49,820 nt of DNA from Thamnocephalis sphaerospora. Lineage: Eukaryota; Zoopagomycota; Zoopagomycetes; Zoopagales; Sigmoideomycetaceae. A program made the translations under genes and the position numbers. Positions 1 through 9,915 of the stretch are shown here, in pieces; within the stretch, counting starts at the first letter, position 1; each line of letters begins with the position of its first letter. The notes beneath the pieces are model-generated. The model was not told where the DNA came from. It saw nothing but the letters and a program-made list of their open reading frames with translations, and did no database searches. Where the stretch lies: NCBI GenBank assembly GCA_003614735.1, contig KZ992470.1:1-49820 (forward strand), read 5' to 3'.

Positions 1-1632
1 GGCACTACGCCGCGCACCACATCCTGGAGCGAGCATCGAGCGCGCTCTGCGGCAAATAGCAGTACACAAGGAGGAAGTTCCAAGCACGAAGCAACTGAAT
101 CTGCACGAGAAGGCTGGCGGCTACGGGAAAGTGGCACTTCTTTCAGCTGGGGCACATCCAGTGCTAGTGCGGCGAAAGACACGGAACAGGAGAGCAGAGT
201 CAGCGCAGCCGCAGATAAAAGCACCGGATGGGGTCTTGCAGCAACAAAGTCTAGAGGATGGGAAGGCGAAGAAAAGACTGCAGCAAAAAGGAACCCTACT
301 CTGCATGCTACCAAGGATTCCGCCAAGACGACAGTAGGCAATGCTTGGAGCACCACTGCTTGTTCCGGTGAAAATGTTTCTGTTCCTGCTACCAATGACT
401 CTGCACCCTCGGAATGGGAAGCAGCGCCGGCCAAGGATGATGGTTGGGGCAATGCCACGGGAGCACCGGCTCAGGAGACTTCTTGGACCGTAACAGACAC
501 CAAGCTGGCCAAAGACGATGTCTGGGGCAATGCAGCCGAAGCTACTAAACCGGCCGAGAACGATGGCTGGGGCAATGTAGCCGACACTACTAAGCCGGCC
601 AAGGACGATGGCTGGAGTAATGCACCTAACGTTGCCAAGTCAGCCAAGAGCGATGATTGGGGCAGCACGACAAAATTATCAGTTCAGGAAACCTCATGGA
701 CCGCAGCAGATACCGAGCCGACTTTGGAGGATGGCTGGTCAACGACAGCGGTAGTGGCAGATCCAAACCAAGGAGGCGATAGCTGGGGCAGCACACCAGC
801 GAAGACGACTCAACCAAAAGGCTGGGACCATACTACGATTAGCACAACACAGCCAAAAGGTTGGGACAGCAATGGTACTGCGCCGACGCCAACCAAGCCA
901 AAACAAAGCAAGAAGAATGTCGTAACAAGTCCGACCGTCTCCAGCCGCGGAAACGTCGAGCTGCCCAAGTCGAGCAAAGCCGGTCTAAAGGCTACTCAGC
1001 CAGCTAAAGCCAGTCCACAAGCCGCCCAGACGCCTAAGAAGCAAGCGACTGTAGCGAGCGGTGCCAGTCAAGAACGCAAGTCTGCCAGCAAGCCGGTTGA
1101 TACGGCCAGTTGGGCAAAGGCCAACCAAGACGGCGGATTCACGGTGGTTGGCGCCAGCAAAGGCACTAATGCCAGCAGTTCCTGGAAGAGTCCCCCTGCA
1201 AGCAGCAGCAGCAGCCCGCCCGACCACAGTCCCAAAACCGCCAGCCCAACTGCGATGCGTACCACAGCATCCACCGAAGATGGCGCGTACAAGAGCCGTG
1301 TCGGCGTTGGCAGCCTGACTATCCGCAATCTAACCAAGGATGCGATGTCGAAATCGGCTGCCGGCCAGCCGGGCGGCGTCTGGAACCAGCTTAGCAAAGC
1401 ACAGAGCGTGAGCACAAACAAGATGCCGAGTGTGAACGCAAGCAAGGCGCCAAGCGTTAGTGATAGCGACGATTCCAATGGGGCTGAACAAGCTGCTCCT
1501 GTTTCCAAGAGCAAGAAGAAGAAGCTGCGGAAGAAGGCACGCAAGGAAGCGGCCAGCCAGAACAAGACCGCGTACGCTGCTAGCGTCAAGGTGGTGAATC
1601 GGTTCGATCTTCTCATGAACACTCCGCGATAA
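1..1632 (+). CDS. WG/GW-repeat low-complexity protein, 3' part
   Basis: The frame is open from the first base of the window to the TAA at 1630-1632, so the gene starts upstream; 543 codons are visible. The N-terminal two thirds is disordered Thr/Ala/Lys/Ser-rich sequence with about 20 isolated tryptophans, many in an acidic Gly-Trp context (DDGWGN, NDGWGN, DDVWGN, SDDWGS, KGWDS) spaced roughly 10-25 residues apart. Some blocks repeat at longer range (QETSWT occurs twice, QPKGWD twice). The last 120 residues differ: a lysine/arginine patch (KSKKKKLRKKARKEA) and a hydrophobic end, VVNRFDLLMNTPR. Spaced Trp in acidic disordered sequence resembles Argonaute-hook proteins (GW182, Tas3), but that is analogy only; a general RNA-associated protein is equally possible. 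No enzymatic domain is visible. No intron is needed in the visible part. Confidence 0.75.
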   Translation, partial: GTTPRTTSWSEHRARSAANSSTQGGSSKHEATESAREGWRLRESGTSFSWGTSSASAAKDTEQESRVSAAADKSTGWGLAATKSRGWEGEEKTAAKRNPTLHATKDSAKTTVGNAWSTTACSGENVSVPATNDSAPSEWEAAPAKDDGWGNATGAPAQETSWTVTDTKLAKDDVWGNAAEATKPAENDGWGNVADTTKPAKDDGWSNAPNVAKSAKSDDWGSTTKLSVQETSWTAADTEPTLEDGWSTTAVVADPNQGGDSWGSTPAKTTQPKGWDHTTISTTQPKGWDSNGTAPTPTKPKQSKKNVVTSPTVSSRGNVELPKSSKAGLKATQPAKASPQAAQTPKKQATVASGASQERKSASKPVDTASWAKANQDGGFTVVGASKGTNASSSWKSPPASSSSSPPDHSPKTASPTAMRTTASTEDGAYKSRVGVGSLTIRNLTKDAMSKSAAGQPGGVWNQLSKAQSVSTNKMPSVNASKAPSVSDSDDSNGAEQAAPVSKSKKKKLRKKARKEAASQNKTAYAASVKVVNRFDLLMNTPR

Positions 1633-2011
1633 TGCGTAGAATGTGCCCGTCAGTCTGGTAGATGTATTAAATGGCTGCATGGTTTGCTTGAATGTAGCCC
1701 TGTGAATCAGCAAAGTCTGACCAATCGCCCAGTGGTACAGTATTCCTACTGGGATGGTTGTTCGCCCCGTGGTAACAAAGTTGGCCCAGTGCCATTCGTT
1801 TCGCCGTAGCCTTACTTTGTTATTATTACTACGCTCGTCTCATTCAGCCTACAACGAAAGCACGCCCAAAAACCAGCCAGGAAAAGCACACTCATTGCTG
1901 GTGCACCCTTGCTGAATCCACGGCTGGCTTAGCACTGTAGCCAACCGGTAGACGACGTGTACTGCTACAGGCAACCGGACGGCCAGTTTGTCCTTGGGTG
2001 CGATCCTTCCG
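1633..2011. other. Intergenic, 379 bp
   Basis: Spacer between two genes on the same strand. It holds the 3' flank of the GW-repeat gene and the promoter/leader of the TTC14-like gene. I see no TATA box or conserved element that I can name. Confidence 0.5.
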
Positions 2012-4051
2012 ATGGAGCACCGCAATTACCGCGTTTCCAAGCGTGCGCGACCTGAAGAAGGCGAAGTGGCTGCCAATCATGGCGACGATAGCTTTGGCGG
2101 CGCGCTAGCTTCAGCCGCCGATGCGATTGATGCTGTCTTTCAGTCACTGGGTCCGATGGACCTTCCTGGCGCATTGGACGCCAAAGATGCAGAGGCGCCA
2201 GGACTTGCGATAACACCTCCGTCGCAAACAACACCAAATATCGCTCGAGACTGTCGCAGTGCGTCGTCCACACTGCGTGAAGGGATACAGCTGATGACGG
2301 TATCGTCTGCATTGGGTTCCGACGCGTCTTCGCCAGCGTCTTCCTGGCGAGTGGGAGCTGTAACACCAGCGACGGGGTCGCTAGACTCTGAGATGGACGC
2401 GGCCATTCGTGGTGCTCTTGCAAGCCCAATCTACGGAGAGCGAGTGGCGAAAAAGACCCGCGACGCCACATCTGGCGTGCGCGCGGCCGCGCTTGAGCGT
2501 GGATTTACGTTTCCAGCAGTGACCGATGCCTGGTTCCGTCCGCCTCGCGGTGCAAATACCGGTGATCGATTAGAGCTAAACGGAACAGAGCGCCAAGTTG
2601 CAGTGGGTGACAGCAAACTTATGGAGAACGAGCTGCGACAGCATTTTCGCATTAGCATCAGTACTGGCTTTCTCGATGGGCAAGTGGTCTGGTTGCGTTG
2701 TGTGGCAGTACTGATTACCGTATGCTAACTGCCGCTGGGTCACAGATTTGATCGTAAGGCGTGGCTGGGTCGGCTGGGTCCTGTTAATTACTTGACACTG
2801 CGCAAAAGGCAGAATCTGATGTGGGCCAACTCTGTGTAGGTGGCCTAGGACAACGTGCGCTGGATCTACACGGATGCAAGATCATGCTTATACTCTGCTG
2901 TATTTCGGCGTAGTGTCAAGGAAGGCCGGCGGCTAGCGGCAGAGGGTAGCATGCCAGAAGCGTTCAAAAAGTATCAGCAGGCGGTGGATATTTGCGAAGA
3001 TTGTGTACAGACCATTATCGCTCGAGCTGACGGGTGAGCATGTTGCGCTAGCTATGCAATATCACTCGCCCGCCCGGGTTTGTGGCGTTCGCACTCACCG
3101 CGCCTGTATCTTGTTGCAACCAGCTACTATGACCACCGGCGACACAAAGAAGCGGCACGCGAATACCGTCGAGCAGCCGGCATGAATCCAGAAGACGAAC
3201 ATGTAAAGGCGCGCCTACGGGCGCTCGAAAACGTGCCTGAAATGACGCCCGAAAAGACAAATCGTCCGACACAGCGCTCGGATACACGCCGTACACCTAC
3301 ATCGCTCATGCCGAATACCAGCGTGGCACCGCCCATACAGCCACGGCCGCTGCAGTCGCAATCGTCACGTCGGTCACATCCGCAAAGCAAGCTAGCGTTT
3401 GCACCGTCTGTAATGCAGGCCCCCCAGGTAAAACGAGGATGAGGTGTATGCACGTTCCAGTCTGTGTCTACTCATCACTGGTCTATGGTGCATTAGGATG
3501 GGTTTGTTTTTCCCGAGGTAGAAGCGCTTGCAGCAGCGGGAAGCAGCGCAAATCGCCGTGATCGTGGCGGCTACGATCAAGACAATGATGATATGCAGGT
3601 ATCAGATGGAGGCAGTAGCCATTCCCAACGACCATGGCATAGGCGTCAACGAGGAGGACAGGACGACCGCGACGGCGACGATGGTGCCGAGGAAGGGCGT
3701 ACGCGAGTTCGTCATCGGCAGGAGCGGCACCATTACAGCAAAGAAAAGAGACGCTGGTCGCAGCGAGATCGACGACGCCGTGGCCATGGTGGCGATGGAG
3801 GAGACGACTCTTATGATAGTGGCGACGGCGCAAATGACCGGCTAGATCGTAGCATCTCCCGTCGGCGGCGATCTCGATCTCGATCGCGTTCTCGAGAGCG
3901 CGCGCGCAGTCGTGACCGCAGCAGCCACGAGCACCGGCGCTACCGACCGGATGTGCATGCGTCGTCAGCATCGTCAGCCGGCCGTGGTGGCGAGCGAGCA
4001 AGGCGTCGTAGCCGTGGTCATTCACCGCCGCCATCGCTATCCCACGCTTGA
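2012..4051 (+). CDS. TTC14-like TPR protein with RS-rich C-terminus (5 exons)
   Basis: Exons 2012-2679, 2746-2835, 2914-3033, 3124-3427 and 3518-4051 (1716 nt, 571 aa). The start is the first in-frame ATG. The N-terminal ~220 residues are disordered with no recognisable S1 domain. Then RKRQNLMWANSVVKEG leads into two TPR units; the EA..KYQQA and EA..EYRRA helices are exactly 34 residues apart across the third intron, which supports the splice. Human TTC14, as I recall it, has a closely similar RKKQ..W.L..VK.G start to its TPR. The tail (3518-4051) is Arg/Ser/Asp-rich with SRRRRSRSRSRSRERARSRD, typical of splicing-associated proteins. Intron 1 (2680-2745) begins with GC rather than GT; the other introns are GT-AG. 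Nuclear RNA processing is inferred from the RS tail. An AATAAA lies at 4086. Confidence 0.75.
2680..2745 (+). other. GC-AG intron in the TTC14-like gene
   Basis: The donor reads GG|GCAAGT, the classic consensus of the minor GC-AG intron class, and the acceptor is CACAG. A TGCTAAC branch site sits about 20 nt before the acceptor. All nearby GT donors give a stop codon or an early frame end; only the GC donor joins FLDG to FDRKAWLGRLG in frame (phase 2). Confidence 0.7.
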
Positions 4052-4516
4052 TCGCATGTGTAGCACATAGGCTAGGGCTTGAGCCAATAAACCCGGCAGC
4101 CATGATACCACCCGCGTTTTACCTCTGGACAGGTTGGATATAGGTTTGGTCGCGGCAAAAGACTGTGTATTGCTAAAGCTGGTTGCACGCACATGAGGTA
4201 GACGTGTGCGTGATATGCACGCGACGATGGCGAAGAGAAACAGGATCGACTAGACCGTTGCGTCGGGGACGCCAGCGCATGAAAAGAGAAGATGTGGCAG
4301 GAGACAGAGCAGTTCCACGCGGGAGCAGCAGACAGAGAAGCAGACAGAGATGTAGCAATGTAATAAGATAGCAGTCGAGGCAGGGTGCAGCCATGGCATC
4401 GGCAATGACACAATTGCTGCAGCATGCTCTGTGCCGCAAGCGACAGTAAAAAGTGGACAGGCATGTTGGCTCGATGAGCGCGCGCGGCAAATAGCGGACA
4501 GTAACAACCATGGCCG
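4052..4516. other. Convergent intergenic region
   Basis: The 3' ends of the TTC14-like gene (plus) and KCH paralogue 1 (minus) face each other here. AATAAA at 4086-4091 is a plausible polyadenylation signal for the plus-strand gene. The rest includes purine-rich sequence (4290-4350) and no coding signal I trust. Confidence 0.5.
4086..4091 (+). terminator. Polyadenylation signal AATAAA
   Basis: A canonical hexamer 35 nt after the stop codon of the TTC14-like gene. Confidence 0.5.
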
Positions 4517-6598
4517 TTAGCGGCGGTATTGTTGCTGCTGCTGTCGCTGGGCACCGCCATGGTGACGCTGGTTCCGGCCAGGCGCAGCGTACCGGTCAGG
4601 CACGGCGTCTGCATCGTGGTTTCCGTACCGCGGTCCGCCACGCCCGCCAAATCGGCCAGACCCCGTTGAACTCACGCTGCCCGTGGGAGAAGCCGGGCGG
4701 CGAGGCGGCTGCAGCTCGCCATAGTCACCACCATAGGCGCTACCTGGACCGCCTCCGTAGCCGCGCTGAGAAGGCGGCACCGGTGCTGGCACGGGTGGCG
4801 GCGGGGGCCCACGACTGTAGCCGCCACCGTAGGCCGAGCCTGCGTCTGATCCGGCATAGTCGCTGCGCGCATACGGATCGGGCTGGCCTCGCGGGTGGCC
4901 ATTGCCGCCACGTGCACCACCATACTCGCTGCCGCCATAGTCGCTACGACTGTCGTCATAATTATTACGCCCTTGGTTTGGAGGCGGTCGTCCGTACGGG
5001 TTTGTTGGTGCGCCACGGTAGCCGGCCTGCGGCCCCTGTGCACCACCGCCGTAATCACTGGGGGCACCACCGCCATAATCGCTACGTGCCGGGCCGCCAT
5101 AGTCACTGCGTGCCGGACCACCGTAGTCACTGCGCGGTGGACCGCCATATTCGTTGCGCGGCGGACCACCATATTCGTTGCGCGGCGGACCACCATACTC
5201 GTTGCGCGGCGGACCACCATAGTCACTGCGTGTTGGACCACCATAGTCACTGCGTGCCGGTCCGCCATATTCGCTGCGCATATCGTCTCCCATGGCGCTC
5301 GGTGCATAGCCGTGATGTCCACCGCCATTGGGTGGAATAGGACGCCCGTAAGGATCAAGCTGCGGCAGATGAGGCTGCGGAACAGGCGGCGGAGGCGGAT
5401 AGTTGTTTGGACGGACAAGCGGCTGTCGGGAAGTGGAGGAATAAGTCGTACTAACAGACTCGACGCTCGTTCGGCGCTGAACCCCAAACGGAGGACGCCT
5501 ATCACCCGGTGCAGGACGCACCATTGCAGATATTGGCCGAGTATTGCCACCGCCCAGATTGTCCAGCGAGGGAAGCGTCGGCTGGCGACCAGCTCCGGCC
5601 GCTGCCAGCTTAGCATCGGCCAAGCTTTGAGGGCCATTGGCCACACCTTGAGCGCGCTTCAACTCCTCCTCAATGCGGCGCTGTTCCCGCTGCTCTTCTA
5701 CAATCCGCTTGCGCGACTTGCGCAGCAGCAACGTAGCAATGCTGGTATCGCAAGCAGTGAGTACAGACATTAGACTACCAAAGCAGCACCAGCACCACAT
5801 CTCCCTTGTTCATGCTTACCGCTTGTCGATCTTGTGGCAAACATATTCCTTCAGATTACCACGAATATTGCACAGCAGCGGGACATAGAGGATACACGCA
5901 ATGGCGGTCAGAATGGCCGACAGCGCCCAGAGACAAAAGGAAAGCGTCGTCGTGAAGAACGCAGCACGCTTGGCAAAATCAGCAGCTCCGTTGGGCAGCA
6001 GCGGCCGCCAGTCGAACTGGCCATTAGGAAACATAAGATCCCAGAGCGTCAGAGCGTTGAGGAACTGACGAGGTCCATCGGCAAAGATCATACGTTTCCA
6101 GCCTTTGAGGGTAAAGTAGACGAAAAACGCAATGCGATTCCAGAGATGCTCGGTAACGCCAATCTGCGCAAAGAAGCAAAAGTGAGAGTAGGAGCGGATG
6201 CTGTAGAAGCGATAGGCCACCACGTTGGTGTACGAGTAGGCAATATCACGACTGCGAATGATGCGTCTTCCCTTGCGCCACTCCCAGAGCAGCAGCGAGA
6301 ACGATGCCACAATCGACACCACGTAGAGCCACTTGCGGACGTTTGCATCAATCACAATGCCAATGTTCTTTTTGCCCGTATCCTTGTTGGTGCCAAACAA
6401 GTTTGTGTTGGTGATGAGCTGATAGGCAGTACCCACATCAAGGCTGTAGATTAAGATGGCCTTGATCACTAGAATGAAGAGAACGCCGTACTTGATGCGC
6501 AGAATAGGCGAGCCATCGCGAAACACTTCAACATCCACAAAGTCAAACTTGTGGTCCTGGACCACCTCGCGCTTCCACTTTGCTGTGGAACAGCACAT
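4517..6598 (-). CDS. KCH1: KCH-family potassium transporter, paralogue 1
   Basis: Exons 6598-5820 and 5741-4517 (2004 nt, 667 aa). The start is the ATG at 6598, giving MCCSTAKWKREVVQDHKFDF. The KCH (Kch1/Prm6) family mediates low-affinity K+ influx at the fungal plasma membrane. The family N-terminus (CC..KWK.E...DHKFDFVDV), about four membrane segments within residues ~30-240 (around KYGVLFILVIKAILIY, WLYVVSIVASFSLLLW, IAFFVYFTLKG, FCLWALSAILTAIACILYV) and the GNLKEYVCHKIDKR signature are all present. The intron (78 bp) splits the Arg of HKIDKR and continues as IATLLLRKSRKRI, matching paralogue 2. The cytosolic tail (~400 aa) is Pro/Tyr/Gly-rich, contains a ten-unit octapeptide array (5036-5275) and ends QQQQQYRR. 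Paralogue 2 lies at 41448-43164, same strand, with its intron elsewhere. Confidence 0.92.
5036..5275 (-). repeat. 24-bp coding minisatellite, 10 units
   Basis: Ten consecutive 24-bp units encode (S/N)(D/E)YGGPxR octapeptides in the KCH1 tail. The first eight end in PAR, PTR or PPR; the last two drift to GGGAP and GGGAQ. Three identical NEYGGPPR units in the centre suggest recent unit duplication. Confidence 0.9.
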
Positions 6599-6950
6599 GG
6601 TCACGGGCTCTAGTGTGCGTCCGTGGTAGCTGGCGGCGGAGTGGCGGGAATGGCGGCGGCACGCACAGCGGTGTCAGCGTCCAGCGTTGGCACGCGTTCA
6701 CACCGCCACTTACACTGGCGGAGGCAGCTACACCGGTGGAAGAATCGTGCGTGCAGTCGTAGATGCGCTGGCAGCACGTGGCGGCAGGCGGTGCCAGCAG
6801 GGGGCGTGTAATCGCAGCCACGCTGGGATCTCGATAGGCTGCCGAGCGTCTACGTGTGCAGGAGAGACAGACACTAAGAATAAAGATGATGGAAGCAAGA
6901 GGCGCGTTTGCAGGAATGACTATGTGAGCGTGGAGAGAAGGCTGTGGGCA

Positions 6951-6972
6951 TGTGTGTGTGTGTGTGTGTGTG
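6951..6972. repeat. (TG)11 microsatellite
   Basis: An uninterrupted TG dinucleotide run in the KCH1 upstream region. Confidence 0.9.
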
Positions 6973-7643
6973 CTGGCGCCGGATAAGGATGGCAACACAG
7001 ACGACGCAGAAAAGAGGCGAGTGGCAAGACGAAAGTGAAAAGGGCCGGTCAGGTCAAGGAAAAGAGAAAGGGGTGAAGCCCAGCCAGGCGTGCTAGCAGA
7101 GGGGCGGCGGTGATGAGCCAGAGGCAGCGAGTGCAAGCAGTTTGAGGTTATGCGGAGCTTTGGAGGCAACAAGGCGCACTGAGCATAGACGGCAGCTGCA
7201 GCGTAGCAGCAGGGAATGGCCGCCAGCGCAGCTATAACTGGTTGCGCAGACGCCCAATGGCTGCCGCAAGACTTGATATGTGCAACGGCAATGCCTGCGC
7301 TGGCCGGCAAGCGTTCCGGTACACACCTGCAAGAGGCAAGGCGTGCGCGAGTGTCAAGAGAACTAGGACACGGCTGCGCAGCTGGCAAGCGCAGTGGCGG
7401 CACTGGCACGCAAAGCGAATAACTATACGTAGGCCGTCTACACGGCAACAGCAGCGGCAGCGATGCAGGTCGCCTAATAAACGTGAAGGAGCCAGTGGCG
7501 GAATTGCGGAGTAGGGAGCGGAAAGAAACGCCAGGCCGTGACGCTTCGTTGGGGACCACGGCGGAGGCAGAGAACGGTCAAGGCGTGGCGTTACAGACGA
7601 TGCTGAAGAGTGGCAAAAGCACGCAGACTAGTAGGCAGCATAA

Positions 7644-7860
7644 AGCAGCGATCGGCGCTTTCTCTCATGCCCAAGAGCGTCGTCTTTGGATGGCCGGGCC
7701 AGCTGCGGTCGTGGCAGCAGATCTAGAGGTTATGCTGCGCCGTATTGCTGGTATGAGTATGGCGGCACGATAAGACGCGGTTTCCAGTGTAACACTCCGC
7801 TAATATCTCCCATGACGGCACAGACTATTATGGTGGTGGTGTGCACGCCGGCTATTATTA
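7644..7860 (+). pseudogene. Possible YG-rich gene tail or relic
   Basis: One frame reads GRGSRSRGYAAPYCWYEYGG (ending near 7768). A second frame just downstream reads DYYGGGVHAGYY followed by a stop at 7858-7860. Both look like the RG/YG-rich tail of an RNA-binding protein. They can be joined only by an unusually short intron (35-44 nt) ending at CACAG 7821-ish. No upstream domain was found. This could be a decayed gene end or chance composition. Confidence 0.2.
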
Positions 7861-8978
7861 GGGCATTTGCACTGGCCCATATATAACTTTATACACATGG
7901 CCGCCTTCCATCCGCAGGTCCTTGAGGTTGTGATCGCCGCCAGCAGCCGCATGATCGAGCGCTGGCTTGGACAGCCACGTTGGGTCCATGTGTCTGTGTA
8001 GTTTTAGCAGCACCTAGGCGGCAGATTGCTTGCGCTGTTTTGCGAGTGCATTGTGTGACACGCCTGGCCATGGCGATTGTAGGCTTACCGCTCGAAAAGT
8101 CTATGATGCTTAAAGGTGGCATTAGCTAGGCGCACTCGGTTGGGATCGTAGCGTCGGGTCTGCCAAGGATATCGGGCATGCGCGCCAGCTGATCTATGGC
8201 GATAGTGTGCATGACACGCAAGTCAAGCATTGTACCATGTCGGCTAGTAGCTGCACTTTGAGACAGCGCAAGATATCCTAGCTGGCGCGTGTACGCGTCT
8301 ATGGCGCAAAAGTATCGGTGATGCGCATTAATACCGGCCGCCAAACCAGCGTCGCATGAACCATTCATTATCTACACCCCGTCTATAGGGCCATGATGCC
8401 AAAAGTAGACAAGCTACGTTGATGGTTTCGACTGTTATGCAACCAGCACCGCTAGTGCGCAGCAAAAATGGCCCGTCTGAGCTCGTTTCAAATCATATAT
8501 TGCTCGTGGTAAGCGCAGTTGGGCGTCATTCAGGGGTGGACTTGCACCAAGAGCCGCTTCACTTTGCCGGACAATGTTACTGGCTGCCTAGTTGGTACAT
8601 TTAAAACAGCAAGGTAACATGTTTGGTGCTGAGCTACTACCGACTTTTATTCCTTGTGTTGAATTTGCGCTGAGCAGTCCCCTCTGACGAACGACGGCTC
8701 GCTGTCCTTGCACTAGTTGGAATGCAGGCTACGGTGCAAGTGCATCCTGGCATCAGTCATGGCACAAGCACTTACGCTTGCACTTGGGCTGACTGGCATC
8801 AAAGACTGTGCTGCATTGCATCGGTGTTTGAATGGCGCCGCACATCCACGCCAGTCTGTAACAGTAGGTGTATCATTTTACTTTGCCTGTTTTAGATGAA
8901 CAAGTGGGTCGGATAACCCTTCTCCCTGCGACATGCTGAAATGGTACGCTGCACGCCGCTGTATTGCCGAGCTGGCCA

Positions 8979-8989
8979 TTATTTAAATA
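8979..8989 (+). promoter_or_regulatory. TATA-like element of the secreted-peptide gene
   Basis: TATTTAAATA occurs about 175 bp before the ATG at 9159. It fits a core promoter with a leader of about 140 nt. Confidence 0.35.
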
Positions 8990-9158
8990 CCGGGCAGCGC
9001 TGCCGTCTTCAACTGAAAAGATACCAGCAACGCACACTCCTCACAGCCGCACTAGGACTACACTTGTCTTTGCCACTTTGCTGCCGGCAGCACACAGGCC
9101 TACAAACAAGCCATCATTGCTCATCCCAAGCACCATCAGCTGACGCGCACTACACACC

Positions 9159-9365
9159 ATGCCCAGCCTCACTCGTCTTGCCCTTGTTATCGGCATGCTG
9201 GCTCTGCCGCTGCTGGCTCTGGCACTTCCAGCACCACAGGATGCTGACTCTGGCTCTGTCGAGCATGCCGTGGACAATTCCTTCCCGGATATGTCGAACA
9301 TTGATCCCAATGTTCATTCGGATATACGCCCGCCGCCGATGCCAATCCGTAACTTTGGACAATAG
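9159..9365 (+). CDS. Small secreted peptide, 68 aa
   Basis: It begins with a textbook signal peptide: MPSLTRLALVIGMLALPLL, with likely cleavage after ALA or LPA at residues 20-25. The mature part of about 45 residues is acidic (DADSGSVEHAVDNSFPDMSN) and ends in a proline-rich segment, IRPPPMPIRNFGQ. It has no cysteine, so it is not a disulfide-rich effector. The single exon starts at a good ATG context (CACACCATG). I recognise no family. A secreted signalling or effector-like role is inference from size and signal peptide only. Confidence 0.6.
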   Translation: MPSLTRLALVIGMLALPLLALALPAPQDADSGSVEHAVDNSFPDMSNIDPNVHSDIRPPPMPIRNFGQ

Positions 9366-9915
9366 TGCTGGCTGAGGGCGGCGCGGCATGCTGCCACAAC
9401 ATTAAATGTCAACGTATACATAAAGCATTTCAAAAGCTTACCAGGGTCTACTTTGAGGATGCCACATGGTCTACGCATTGTGCACTGCACGTATCGCGTA
9501 GTTGGTTAGCAAGTTTACGATTTCATTCGCTCGCCTGAGACATATCATCAAGCAATGCAGGGTATAGACGAGATGGCCCTCTGGCTCTGTGCTCTTGGGC
9601 AGACACTAGGTCAAGCCGCCACGTCTTTACGTGCTCCTGTTTTACTGTATGCACAGATGATTAACTGCGGTTCCAATGGTGCAGTCCACTGCTTTCCAGC
9701 CAACGGCAATAGGCTCTTTCTCCTGCTGCAAGTCCGTCTTCTGCTCGGCCTTTGCGTGGGGAGCAATGCCATCATCGGCATCTCTGGCGTTGCCTCCGCC
9801 AGCTGCCTGTTCTGCCTCTTGAATCACCGCCGTCGCGTGGAATGTGCGCGTCTGATTCCTGAAAACTACCAGCAGCACCAATAGCATGTTTTCAAACTGC
9901 CATAATTAGTAGCAT
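9366..9915. other. Intergenic, 550 bp
   Basis: It contains overlapping ATG-initiated ORFs on opposite strands: plus 9555-9884 and minus 9887-9642. The minus one starts MLLVLLVVFRNQTRTF and could encode an 81-aa signal-anchored protein. I cannot decide whether either is real. Confidence 0.35.

Larger units (their letters stand above)
6599..9158. other. Intergenic, 2.56 kb
   Basis: The KCH1 promoter lies at the left end. A (TG)11 run sits at 6951-6972. ORFs here are short and mostly lack an ATG. One piece may be real: an open stretch at 7644-7860 with an RG- then YG-rich composition (listed separately). A TATA-like TATTTAAATA near 8979 belongs to the secreted-peptide gene. Nothing else is recognisable in 7900-8900. 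Confidence 0.4.

Noticed and set aside
1068-1622. Long minus-strand ORF (184 codons) opposite the GW-repeat gene
   Set aside because: It is a shadow of the Ser/Lys/Ala-rich plus-strand frame; its Leu/Ala-rich composition follows from that and it has no family features.
4672-5773. Long overlapping ORFs in other frames across the KCH1 tail
   Set aside because: The 24-bp repeat keeps several frames free of stops. Only the minus-strand frame continues the KCH domain.
6543-7559. Minus-strand open frame of 338 codons upstream of KCH1
   Set aside because: Pro/Ser/Ala/His low-complexity sequence through a (TG)n run, no ATG at a sensible position, overlapping the KCH1 start. It looks like promoter sequence.
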